A stretch of DNA of 16,237 nt from an uncultured Saprospiraceae bacterium (GCA_937930625.1 CALHBW010000317.1:1-16237), one strand, 5' to 3'; shown: positions 1-7,322, counted from the first letter of the stretch. The notes: a model not told the origin generated them from the sequence alone. Made by a program: numbers and translations.

Positions 1-1137
1 ATCAATGATTTACTCGTAGCGAATGGCGGAAATGAGTTTCGACTCAACAGTATTCACAATCAACCGCGTTTGTATTTGGGACAAAAAAACGGGGATTTGG
101 TGGAACAGGTTGACGCATTTGAAGGTATTCGTCTGACTTGCGGTGCATTGGCGGTCTTAGATGTGAATGAGGATAATTTGCCGGATGTTTTCTTTGGCGC
201 AAGGGCGCAACCCTGGGCGTATGGGGAGAATCCGCAATCTTATTTTGCTGTAAATCAAGGGAATGGGCAATTTTTGATTCAAAATAATTATTTGCCGAAT
301 CAGGGGAAAGTAGGATTGGTGAAAGATGCTACATTTTCAGATTTGGATGGACTTGGTAAACACATTCTAATCGCGGCAGAGTGGGATAACCTGAAAGTTT
401 TGCTGATAGATAAAGAAGAACCTTATGAGCGCGAGTTAGACTCGGACAAAGGTTGGTGGAACTTTCTATACCCCGTAGATTTGGACGGTGATGGGCAACA
501 AGAAATCATCGCCGGAAATTTAGGCTGGAATAGCCGCCTAAAAGCCTCTGATAATCAACCTTTTAAAATGTGTTATGAAGATTTGGACGGAAATGGAAAA
601 CGCGAACAATTATTGACTTATTTTGTAAAAAATAAAGAAATTCCATTTCACACTAAAAAAGAATTACAGCAACAATTGCCTTTGATAAAAAAGAAATTTG
701 TCTATGCAAAAGATTTTTCGGAAGCCGATATTGATGATATTTTCCCCAATAAAAAAATGAAAAATTGTATGTCGGTCAATACCTTTGCGAATAGTATTTT
801 TTGGAATCAAGGCGGCGATTATGTGCGCGAAGACCTACCCGCACGAGCGCAATGGACTTCGCTTTATGCTGCCCACACCGTTCAATTTGGTAAGGAAAAT
901 TACGTCATTCTGATGGGTAATTATGATGATGCGAATGTGCAAATGGGCGCGTACAACGGCGAGCGTGCCTTACTCCTTTCATCAGATACAAACCGTAAAT
1001 TGAGCATCCGACCATTACAAAATTTTCCTTCTGTGAGTCAAGTGAAAGATATACAAAGTGTTGAAATTCAGGGGATTGAACATTTGGCTATTGCTCAGAA
1101 TAATGATACTTTGAAGTTGATACGCATGACAAAATAG
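1..1137 (+). CDS. FG-GAP/VCBS repeat protein, 3' part
   Basis: The reading frame is open from base 1 (it begins INDLLVANGGNEF), so the gene starts upstream and 378 C-terminal residues are visible. A TTG at 70 could be mistaken for the start, but the same repeat pattern continues upstream of it. Asp-rich, probably calcium-binding loops of the FG-GAP/VCBS beta-propeller type are seen at DVNEDNLPD (bases 160-186), DLDGDGQQE (478-504) and DLDGNGKRE (580-606). Near the C terminus GNYDDANVQMGAYNGE resembles the tail of Bacteroidota proteins annotated as VCBS repeat-containing, often linked to ASPIC/UnbV domains. Such proteins are usually exported and lie on the cell surface; their ligand is generally unknown. 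No T9SS sorting domain is present at this C terminus. The gene converges on the Hpt gene 49 bases downstream. The family call is fairly secure; the role is not known. Confidence 0.8.
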   Translation: MNDLLVANGGNEFRLNSIHNQPRLYLGQKNGDLVEQVDAFEGIRLTCGALAVLDVNEDNLPDVFFGARAQPWAYGENPQSYFAVNQGNGQFLIQNNYLPNQGKVGLVKDATFSDLDGLGKHILIAAEWDNLKVLLIDKEEPYERELDSDKGWWNFLYPVDLDGDGQQEIIAGNLGWNSRLKASDNQPFKMCYEDLDGNGKREQLLTYFVKNKEIPFHTKKELQQQLPLIKKKFVYAKDFSEADIDDIFPNKKMKNCMSVNTFANSIFWNQGGDYVREDLPARAQWTSLYAAHTVQFGKENYVILMGNYDDANVQMGAYNGERALLLSSDTNRKLSIRPLQNFPSVSQVKDIQSVEIQGIEHLAIAQNNDTLKLIRMTK

Positions 1138-1148
1138 TGCAATCAGAT

Positions 1149-1198
1149 GTAGAAACATTTACTCATTTTATCATGTATTCATCTACTCATTTTTCTAC
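1149..1198. repeat. ACTCATTT word repeat between convergent genes
   Basis: GTAGAAA (1149-1155) pairs with TTTCTAC (1192-1198) around ACTCATTTTA/ACTCATTTTT words. Read on the minus strand, 1156-1190 is a 35-base unit that matches 9047-9081 at 31 of 35 positions by eye. It belongs to the TGAATGAG/TGAGTAAA family found in the later gaps. The stop codon of the minus-strand Hpt gene (1187-1189) lies inside it. It could act as a two-way terminator for the convergent pair, but no clear U-tract hairpin is present. Confidence 0.6.
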
Positions 1199-1582
1199 GA
1201 GTAAATTACGTTCATCATTCAGTGCTTTTGCTTCTACGAGTGCTTCTTTTTTAAACGTTTCATAATTTGTCTCAATTTCTTCCCAAGTATCGGCTTCGCA
1301 ATATTCAAGCGACAAAGCCATTTTTGCTAATTCTTTCAAGCCCACTGTCTTAATCGTAGATTTGATATTATGTGCCTCGTAATTAATACCTTTCTTATTT
1401 TTGACCTCAATATGCTGTTCCATTTTGAGCAGCGCATTGGGCAATTGCTCCATAAAAATATCGAGCATTTCCAAGATATACTGTTGTTTACCTTTAAAAA
1501 GTCGATATAAATGGGCAAGTTTTATAAATTGAGGCGAATATTCGTCTTGCTTTGTGAGCAAACGATTAGATTTGTTCTCCAT
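1187..1582 (-). CDS. Stand-alone Hpt (histidine phosphotransfer) domain protein
   Basis: This 131-residue protein carries the Hpt signature AHNIKSTIKTVGLKELA at residues 70-86, with His71 as the expected phospho-accepting histidine, followed by the usual KS and G-L-x-x-L-A helix pattern. Before it, IFMEQLPNALLKMEQ fits the first helix of the Hpt four-helix bundle. The length is right for a single-domain Hpt protein, with no kinase or receiver domain fused. Such proteins relay phosphate between a hybrid histidine kinase and a response regulator in the cytoplasm. No kinase or regulator is encoded nearby, so the partners are unknown. The start follows an A/T-rich leader (ATTAAAAATAC before ATG), and a -7-like element lies about 125 bases upstream. 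The stop lies inside a word repeat shared with the 9001-9160 gap. Confidence 0.85.
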   Translation of the reverse strand: MENKSNRLLTKQDEYSPQFIKLAHLYRLFKGKQQYILEMLDIFMEQLPNALLKMEQHIEVKNKKGINYEAHNIKSTIKTVGLKELAKMALSLEYCEADTWEEIETNYETFKKEALVEAKALNDERNLLVEK

Positions 1583-1708
1583 GTATTTTTAATAATTGTT
1601 CTCCACAAATAAATACGTTAATACCTAATACTTGTTTCAACTATACAGCGATATTTTAATTCGCTCAACACATGTAAGTATTTTAAATAAAAAAAAATTA
1701 CCGATATG

Positions 1709-1716
1709 CAAAGTTA
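1709..1716 (-). promoter_or_regulatory. Possible Bacteroidota -7 promoter element for the Hpt gene
   Basis: On the minus strand the sequence reads TTAACTTTGCA, an exact match to the Bacteroidota -7 consensus TAnnTTTG. No convincing -33 TTTG was found at the usual spacing. If used, it would give an untranslated leader of roughly 120 bases before the Hpt start at 1582. The remainder of the 1583-1765 gap is AT-rich and holds no other feature I can support; it must also contain the promoter of the plus-strand gene at 1766. Confidence 0.35.
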
Positions 1717-1765
1717 ACAAACATACGCTAATATTCGTTAGAATCTCGAACAATAAAATACAACT

Positions 1766-3517
1766 ATGAAAAGATATACTATGGAGACGAGAGACGAGAG
1801 ATGTGAGACGAGAGACATGAGACAAGTGCCTACTCGCTACTCGCTACTCACTACTCGCTACTTACTCGCAAGTCTCTTGTCTCTCCTCTCCTTGCTCACA
1901 TATGCCCAAAACACAGTTGGACTTATCCAAAACGACAGTCTCGCCTTCAATGGTTATACCCTATTTGCACCTGCGGCTTCTATGCAGACTTACTTGATTG
2001 ACAATTGCGGAAATGTAGTCAATACATGGGAAAGTGAGTACCGTCCAGGCGAAGTAGCTTATTTGCTTGAAAATGGTAACTTATTGAGAGCCTGTCGATT
2101 AGCAAGCGGAACATTCTTCGGCGGTGGTATCGGTGGCAGAATTGAGATGCACAATTGGGAAGGTGAATTAGTCTGGTGGTACAACTACAACACTGACCAA
2201 TATCACCAACACCACGACCTCGAATACCTGCCCAATGGCAACATCCTGCTCACCGCATGGGAATATCACGCAGAAGAAGAAGCCATCGAAATGGGACGTG
2301 ACCCGGCTACGGTAAATGAAGCTCTATGGGCAACACAAATTATTGAGCTAAAACCTATTGGTACAGAAGAAGCAGAAATCGTATGGAAATGGCATTTGTG
2401 GGACCACCTGATACAAGATTATGACTCAACGAAAGCCAACTACGGTGTCGTTGCTGACCATCCCGAATTATTGGACATCAATTTCACACAAAGTGGCGGC
2501 GGAGGCGGTCCTTTCGGAAATTTGGATTGGATACATGCCAATTCGGTGGATTATAACCCCGAATTAGACCAAATTATCATTAGTTCTCGCCATTTGAGCG
2601 AATTTTGGGTCATTGACCATAGTACTACTGCCGAAGAAGCCGCCGGACACACAGGCGGCAACGCCGGAAAAGGCGGTGATATACTCTATCGTTGGGGCAA
2701 TCCGCAAGCCTATCAGCGTGGCACAGCAAGCGACCAAACTACCTTCCGACAGCACGACGTTCACTGGATACCCGAAGGGCTGCCCGATGCCGGAAAAGTC
2801 ATGATTTTCAACAACGGACAAGGCAGACCGGGTGGCAGTTATTCCTCTATCGACATTATCGAATTACCGATTGAGGCAGACGGCAATTATACATTATTGC
2901 CTGATGAAATCTATGGTCCGTCAGAGCTTTATTGGACTTATGAAGCCAACCCGCCGCCGTCTTTTTACTCCAGTTTTATATCCGGCGCACAGCGGTTACC
3001 CAATGGCAATACGCTTATCTGCGAAGGTGCGCGCGGACGTTTTTTTGAAGTTGATATGGCGGGAAATACACATTGGACTTACGTTTCACCTGTCGTCTTT
3101 GGCGGTCCGGTAAATCAGGGCGATACACCCAATGGACAAAACACCGTATTCCGAACATATCGCTATGCCCCTAATTATGAAGCATTTATAGGTCGCGACC
3201 TCACGCCCGGAAATCCCGTTGAACTCAATCCTACCGACTCCGATTGCCAAATTATAGTGTCCACAGACGACATTACGGTCAATTCAAGCCTCAATATTTT
3301 CCCAAATCCCGTAACTTCATATTTAAATGTAGTAAATGATGACAATACCGAAATTCGTCTCGCGGTATTCGATATCGCAGGTCGTACATTAGACACTCGG
3401 ACTGGAAGTACCGAGCTACGTTTGAATTTTAATCATTATCAAAGAGGTATTTATTTTATTAAAATTTATTCCGAAAAAAATGATTTATTATTTATTGAAA
3501 AAATTATAAAAATGTAA
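1766..3517 (+). CDS. Secreted arylsulfotransferase (ASST)-like protein 1, T9SS type A sorting domain
   Basis: This 583-residue protein resembles the ASST beta-propeller family, which moves sulfate between phenolic compounds without PAPS. From memory of E. coli AssT (His356, Asn358, Arg374, His436), matching residues appear to be His257 and Asn259 in DWIHAN, Arg275 exactly 18 residues after His257, and His330 in RQHDVHW; HQHHD at 147-151 is also typical. Residues about 504-583 (IFPNP, FDIAGR, GIYFIKIY) form a type A T9SS sorting domain, so the protein is expected outside the cell. A signal peptide with core LLASLLSLLSLLTYA ends near residue 47. The start at 1766 follows a typical A-rich leader; ATG 1817 (Met18) would give a more normal signal peptide. 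Bases 1784-1890, which encode the signal region, are a low-complexity inverted repeat. It is the first of three tandem paralogues; the substrate is unknown. Confidence 0.8.
   Translation: MKRYTMETRDERCETRDMRQVPTRYSLLTTRYLLASLLSLLSLLTYAQNTVGLIQNDSLAFNGYTLFAPAASMQTYLIDNCGNVVNTWESEYRPGEVAYLLENGNLLRACRLASGTFFGGGIGGRIEMHNWEGELVWWYNYNTDQYHQHHDLEYLPNGNILLTAWEYHAEEEAIEMGRDPATVNEALWATQIIELKPIGTEEAEIVWKWHLWDHLIQDYDSTKANYGVVADHPELLDINFTQSGGGGGPFGNLDWIHANSVDYNPELDQIIISSRHLSEFWVIDHSTTAEEAAGHTGGNAGKGGDILYRWGNPQAYQRGTASDQTTFRQHDVHWIPEGLPDAGKVMIFNNGQGRPGGSYSSIDIIELPIEADGNYTLLPDEIYGPSELYWTYEANPPPSFYSSFISGAQRLPNGNTLICEGARGRFFEVDMAGNTHWTYVSPVVFGGPVNQGDTPNGQNTVFRTYRYAPNYEAFIGRDLTPGNPVELNPTDSDCQIIVSTDDITVNSSLNIFPNPVTSYLNVVNDDNTEIRLAVFDIAGRTLDTRTGSTELRLNFNHYQRGIYFIKIYSEKNDLLFIEKIIKM
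1784..1890. repeat. GAGACGAGA / TACTCGC word repeat inside a coding start
   Basis: The left part (1784-1826) is built from GAGACGAGA-like words. The middle (1831-1870) is TACTCGC words (TACTCGCTACTCGCTACTCA). The right part (1871-1890) is AGTCTCTTGTCTCTCCTCTC, which partly reverse-complements the left part; GAGACAAG (1819-1826) and CTTGTCTC (1876-1883) pair perfectly. The architecture is that of the intergenic elements elsewhere in this window, yet here the element is translated as the signal-peptide region of the first ASST-like protein. Confidence 0.7.
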
Positions 3518-3518
3518 T

Positions 3519-3631
3519 CCACGTAGCGCGACACTTCCGGTTCGCGCACACGTAGAACGGCGCTTCCAGCCCGTTCATACCACTATATGACAAAACTAAC
3601 GCGGCGCAGGCTGGAAGCACCACGCTACGTG
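3519..3631. repeat. CACGTAG...CTTCC REP-like palindromic element
   Basis: There are two direct copies, CACGTAGCGCGACACTTCC (3520-3538) and CACGTAGAACGGCGCTTCC (3549-3567), and one inverted copy (3613-3631). GCTTCCAGCC (3562-3571) pairs perfectly with GGCTGGAAGC (3609-3618), and CACGTAG (3549-3555) pairs with CTACGTG (3625-3631). The element fills nearly all of the gap between the first two ASST-like genes and is more GC-rich than its surroundings. It begins two bases after the upstream stop codon. It could form a strong hairpin and act as a terminator or mRNA stabiliser. Confidence 0.75.
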
Positions 3632-3646
3632 TCCGCAACTCAAATT

Positions 3647-5314
3647 ATGATAAAAAAATACCTAATCCTTAGCTTATCCCTTATACTCACAGGTCAACTT
3701 TACGCCCAACAAACCAACGGCTTATTCAAAAATGACAGCCTTGCGTTTAATGGTTACACCTTATTTGCGCCGATAAATTATAGCAACACCTATCTCGTTG
3801 ATAATTGCGGTTATCTGGTCAATGAATGGCAAAGTAATTATAATCCCGGACTCTCTGCCTACCTCCTACCCGATGGTAGTTTGCTCCGTACTATACGCAC
3901 CAATAGTTCGTTTTTCTTGGGTGGCGGCAGCGGTGGCGGTATGGAGATACGCGATTGGGACAATAATTTCCAATGGCAACTCATCTATTCGCAGGATTCG
4001 ATACATCATCAGCATCACGATGTCGAGTATATGCCCAATGGCAATATCCTACTCATTGCCTGGGAATACAAAACGGCACAAGATGCCATTGATGCGGGGC
4101 GCGACCCTTCATTGGTAGGCTTGTCCTTTTGGCCCGACAAAATTGTGGAAATCAAACCCATCGGCATAAACAGCGCAGAAACGGTATGGGAATGGCATGC
4201 CTTTGACCATATCATCCAAGATTATGATTCGGACAAGCCTAATTACGGCGTAGTAGCCGACCACCCCGAATTGATTAACCTCAATTACTACACCTCTCCC
4301 AATCCCGACTGGCTGCATATCAATGGCGTCAATTATAACCCCGAACTTGACCAAATTGTCCTAAGCGTCCGCAATCACAGCGAATTTTGGGTCATTGACC
4401 ACAGCACGACTACCGAAGAAGCTGCCGGACACACAGGCGGCAATTCCGGCAAAGGTGGTGATATTCTCTACCGTTGGGGCAATCCGCAAGCTTACGATAG
4501 GGGAACATCCGACGACCGTGTCTTTTATGCACAACATGATGCTCATTGGATTCCAAAGGGCTATCCGGGCGCAGGCGATATTATGGTTTTTAATAATGGC
4601 AAAGGCTTGAGTTTCAATATACATTCATCCGTTGATGTCATCACTCCTCCGGTAGATGTCGAAGGAAATTACGCGATAACAGATGGAGAAGCCTTTGGTC
4701 CCACCGAATTGACTTGGACTTATGAGGCTCCCATGCCACCGGATTTTTATTCGCCCAATATCTCCGGCGCACAACGACAACCTAATGGCAATACACTCAT
4801 TTGTGAAGGTAGCAAAGGGCATTTATTTGAGGTAAATGAGGCAGGTGACATACTTTGGGAATATATCGCGCCGGTGAGCTTTGGCGGTCCGCTTTCGCAA
4901 GGTGTCACTATGAATGGACAGAATGGCGTCTTTCGCGCCTACCGCTACTCTGCTGATTATGAGGCATTTGAAGGAAGAGACTTAACCGCCGATACGCCCG
5001 TAGAACTCAATGCGATTGATTATGAATGTAAAATATATGAGCTATTAACAGTTACGGAAAATGTTAATTTTTTAAATGATAAAATTAAAATTCATCCAAA
5101 TCCCGTAAATTCGCATTTGAATATAGAAAATAGCAGTGGAGAAGAAGTTCGTGCTGTTATATTCGATGTAGCAGGTCGCGCATTAGAGGAGAGATACGAG
5201 CGCGATGCTTCCTTTCAAATCAATGTAAACCATTATCAACAAGGTATTTATTTTATTAAATTTTATACTGATAAAAATAATTTATTCTTAATTAAAAAAA
5301 TTACAAAAATATAA
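3647..5314 (+). CDS. Secreted arylsulfotransferase (ASST)-like protein 2, T9SS type A sorting domain
   Basis: I place the start at ATG 3647, giving 555 residues and a clean signal peptide (MIKKYLILSLSLILTGQLYA). An in-frame ATG at 3587 would add 20 residues translated from the palindromic element and is unlikely. The protein is the closest relative of paralogue 1 and keeps the proposed ASST active-site set: His224 and Asn226 (DWLHIN), Arg242 (18 residues after His224) and His297 (AQHDAHW). HHQHHD lies at 120-125. The C-terminal 80 residues or so (IHPNPVNS, FDVAGRAL, GIYFIKFY) are a T9SS type A sorting domain, so surface attachment or release is expected. It probably transfers sulfate among aromatic or similar molecules, with unknown donor and acceptor. 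The DNA of the central block is very close to that of paralogue 1, pointing to recent duplication or gene conversion. Confidence 0.85.
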   Translation: MIKKYLILSLSLILTGQLYAQQTNGLFKNDSLAFNGYTLFAPINYSNTYLVDNCGYLVNEWQSNYNPGLSAYLLPDGSLLRTIRTNSSFFLGGGSGGGMEIRDWDNNFQWQLIYSQDSIHHQHHDVEYMPNGNILLIAWEYKTAQDAIDAGRDPSLVGLSFWPDKIVEIKPIGINSAETVWEWHAFDHIIQDYDSDKPNYGVVADHPELINLNYYTSPNPDWLHINGVNYNPELDQIVLSVRNHSEFWVIDHSTTTEEAAGHTGGNSGKGGDILYRWGNPQAYDRGTSDDRVFYAQHDAHWIPKGYPGAGDIMVFNNGKGLSFNIHSSVDVITPPVDVEGNYAITDGEAFGPTELTWTYEAPMPPDFYSPNISGAQRQPNGNTLICEGSKGHLFEVNEAGDILWEYIAPVSFGGPLSQGVTMNGQNGVFRAYRYSADYEAFEGRDLTADTPVELNAIDYECKIYELLTVTENVNFLNDKIKIHPNPVNSHLNIENSSGEEVRAVIFDVAGRALEERYERDASFQINVNHYQQGIYFIKFYTDKNNLFLIKKITKI

Positions 5315-5319
5315 CTGCA

Positions 5320-5499
5320 CCGTACCGATGACCAATCAATCAATCAATGAGTGAATGAGTGAATGAGTGAATGAGTGAATGAGCGAATATTTCTAATTTA
5401 ATAATATGCTAAAGTATTGTAAATTAACATATTGTAGCATTTTTACATTGGCGTATTAATCATTCACTCATTCAAAATTCACTCATTAATTAGGTACGG
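5320..5499. repeat. TGAATGAG family palindromic intergenic element, copy 1
   Basis: The outermost arms are CCGTACC (5320-5326) and GGTACGG (5493-5499). Inside the left arm are CAAT repeats, then five GAGTGAAT octamers (5349-5388; the fifth reads GAGCGAAT). The right side (5461-5489) carries CATTCACTCATTC and ATTCACTCATT, the reverse complement of the array. The core holds ATGCTA (5405-5410) and TAGCAT (5435-5440) plus TATTGTA words. ATTGTAGCATT recurs in reverse complement at about 9001, and CATTTTTACATTG recurs near 9110. The element fills almost all of the gap between the second and third ASST-like genes; the promoter of the latter must lie in or next to it. Confidence 0.8.
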
Positions 5500-5513
5500 G
5501 TTACTCACGAATT

Positions 5514-7184
5514 ATGAAACAAAAATTACTTTACGCTATCTTAATTTTATTGGGTACTTGGCACTTTGCTCACGCCCAAGTCACCGTTGGTTTATTGGAT
5601 TATAATGCTAATAAAGTATTTGACGGTTACAATTTGCATTTCCCTCATAATCAAGGAAATGCGTATTTACTGAATAACTGCGGCGAAATCGTACACGTCT
5701 GGGAAGATGCCAATTACAGACCCGGCAACGGCGTTTATCTCGCTGAAAATGGCTACCTCTACGTCTGTAAAGGCAATGGCGGTGCGTCCAATCCTTACAT
5801 ACACGCAGGCGGTGGCGGTGAGAAAATCGAATGTCGCGATTGGGATAATAACATCGTGTGGGAATATACCTTGAATGATTCCTTGAATCGATTGCACCAT
5901 GATATTGCTTTGAATCCGAATGGAAATGTATTTGCGATTGCATGGGAAAAGAAAACGGCAGAAGAAGCCATACAAGCAGGACGCGACCCCGCGCAATTGG
6001 ACGATGGCGAATTGTGGCCAGACCGCATCATCGAATTAGAGCCTGACGGCAATGGCGGTGCAACAATCGTGTGGTCGTGGAGTGTATGGGATCACTTGAT
6101 TCAGGATTTTGATTCGACAAAGGATAATTTTGGCGACCCTGCTGCACATCCCGAATTGGTGGACATCAATCACTATGGCGGTCCGGCAGATTGGATGCAC
6201 GCTAATGGCTTGGATTATAATCATACCTTACGCCAATTGATGATTTCTGTACCAACCTTCAACGAGATATGGATCATTGACCAAACGACTACGACCGAAC
6301 AAGCCGCAGGACACATCGGCGGTCTGAGTGGCAGAGGTGGTGACTTGATGTTTCGTTGGGGAAATCCGGCAACTTACCGCGCAGGTGATTCTACCGACCA
6401 AAAATTGTTCTACCAGCACGATGCACACTGGGCAGATATTGAGCTGACTCCGGGGCATCCTGACTATGGCAAAATCATGATTTTCAATAATCGTGTAGGA
6501 GAGGATTTTTCTTCCGTCAATTCGTTGGAAATTTTCATTGACCCTTACAGTTGGGAGTATGGCATGGATGGCGGCAAGTGGCTACCCAACGATTTTGACT
6601 GGACATACACCCGCCCCGTGCCGCAGGAAATGCACTCTACGGGCTTGTCGAGCGTACAGCGTTTGATGAATGGCAATACCTTGATTGCCGTAGGTCGTTT
6701 TGGTTATAGCTATGAGATTACGCCGGATGAAGAAATTGTGTGGGAATACAAAAACCCATTGATGGCAGGTACACCCGTAGCACAAGGTACAGAGTTGGCA
6801 ATTAATCAGAATTTGCAATTTCGTATGCACCGTTACTCCAAAAATTATCCGGCATTTGACGGGCGCGATTTGTCGCCACAAGGTTTCATCGAATTGAATC
6901 CCGACCCGGATTATTGTGCGTTTTTGGTGAATAATGAAGAAGTCTCAGTGATTGACGATGTAAGTATTTTTCCGAATCCTGCTTCTGATAGGATTCAAAT
7001 TGATATTACAGGAGACATCGAAGCAGAACATGTTGAAATCTTTAATTCGACTGGTCAGCGCATTTATTCAGCCGAAATAAATAATGATACACACATGCTT
7101 TCTACCGAAAATTGGGCGCAAGGTATTTATTTCGTATATTTGGATAGTAAAGCAGCCGGGAAAGTCTTGGTAATTAGTGAATGA
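5514..7184 (+). CDS. Secreted arylsulfotransferase (ASST)-like protein 3, divergent active site, T9SS type A sorting domain
   Basis: This 556-residue paralogue is more divergent than the first two. It has a signal peptide (MKQKLLYAILILLGTWHFAHA), the ASST-like propeller with LHHD (127-130), His229 and Asn231 in DWMHAN, His302 in YQHDAHW, and a T9SS type A sorting domain from about 480 (IFPNPASDRIQ, FNSTGQRIY, GIYFVYL). At the position matching Arg275 and Arg242 of its neighbours, 18 residues after the first His, it has Pro247 within MISVPTFNEIW. In E. coli AssT that arginine is thought to bind the sulfate, so this copy may have changed substrate or lost transferase activity. The gap before it is a palindromic repeat element, so transcription may be separate from the other two. 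Its stop codon (7182-7184) falls inside the first words of the next TGAATGAG element. Confidence 0.82.
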   Translation: MKQKLLYAILILLGTWHFAHAQVTVGLLDYNANKVFDGYNLHFPHNQGNAYLLNNCGEIVHVWEDANYRPGNGVYLAENGYLYVCKGNGGASNPYIHAGGGGEKIECRDWDNNIVWEYTLNDSLNRLHHDIALNPNGNVFAIAWEKKTAEEAIQAGRDPAQLDDGELWPDRIIELEPDGNGGATIVWSWSVWDHLIQDFDSTKDNFGDPAAHPELVDINHYGGPADWMHANGLDYNHTLRQLMISVPTFNEIWIIDQTTTTEQAAGHIGGLSGRGGDLMFRWGNPATYRAGDSTDQKLFYQHDAHWADIELTPGHPDYGKIMIFNNRVGEDFSSVNSLEIFIDPYSWEYGMDGGKWLPNDFDWTYTRPVPQEMHSTGLSSVQRLMNGNTLIAVGRFGYSYEITPDEEIVWEYKNPLMAGTPVAQGTELAINQNLQFRMHRYSKNYPAFDGRDLSPQGFIELNPDPDYCAFLVNNEEVSVIDDVSIFPNPASDRIQIDITGDIEAEHVEIFNSTGQRIYSAEINNDTHMLSTENWAQGIYFVYLDSKAAGKVLVISE

Positions 7185-7322
7185 GCGAATTTTGAATGAG
7201 TGAATATATAATGCGACAATGCGATAATCATAGCTTCGGTCGTTGAAAATTAATATCGGATGTCTTTCAATGGAACATGTTCCATTGGGAAAGCACGCAT
7301 TATATATTCACTCATTCAAAAT
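7180..7322. repeat. TGAATGAG family element, copy 2, with perfect 27-bp inverted repeat
   Basis: The left arm 7189-7215 (begins ATTTTGAATGAG, ends TATAATGCG) and right arm 7296-7322 are exact reverse complements over 27 bases. The 80-base interior contains a second, perfect palindrome at 7268-7287. TGAATGAGCGAA at 7180-7191 precedes the left arm and includes the stop codon of the upstream gene. I saw no target-site duplication and no coding capacity inside. Bases 7323-7417, between the element and the next gene, are AT-rich and hold CTAATCAACTAATCACC-type words but no clear promoter. Confidence 0.85.
7268..7287. repeat. Perfect 20-bp palindrome nested in copy 2
   Basis: CAATGGAACATGTTCCATTG is its own reverse complement. 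Allowing a two-base bulge (GG at 7288-7289), pairing continues with CTTT (7264-7267) and AAAG (7290-7293). It may be the apex of a long cruciform, or a binding site for a dimeric regulator. Confidence 0.75.

Noticed and set aside
70..72. TTG as the start of the first gene
   Set aside because: The frame is open to base 1 and the upstream residues continue the VCBS-like pattern, so the gene is cut by the window edge.
1637..1825. Minus-strand 62-codon frame over the start of the first ASST-like gene
   Set aside because: It reads through low-complexity GAGACGAGA repeat and AT-rich spacer and has no family resemblance.
3587..3646. Twenty extra N-terminal codons for the second ASST-like protein
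   Set aside because: They are mostly encoded by the palindromic element, and the ATG at 3647 begins a standard signal peptide.
5349..5388. Regular octamer array as a possible CRISPR array
   Set aside because: The units are contiguous 8-mers with no spacers, and there are no cas genes.
5436..5452. TTTTTACATTGG as a Bacteroidota -7 promoter box for the third ASST-like gene
   Set aside because: It matches TAnnTTTG at only 7 of 8 positions, has no -33 box at suitable spacing, and the same word recurs in copy 3 as part of the repeat.
7189..7322. Insertion sequence or MITE with target duplication
   Set aside because: Terminal inverted repeats are perfect, but no flanking direct duplication and no transposase were seen, so only a repeat element is claimed.
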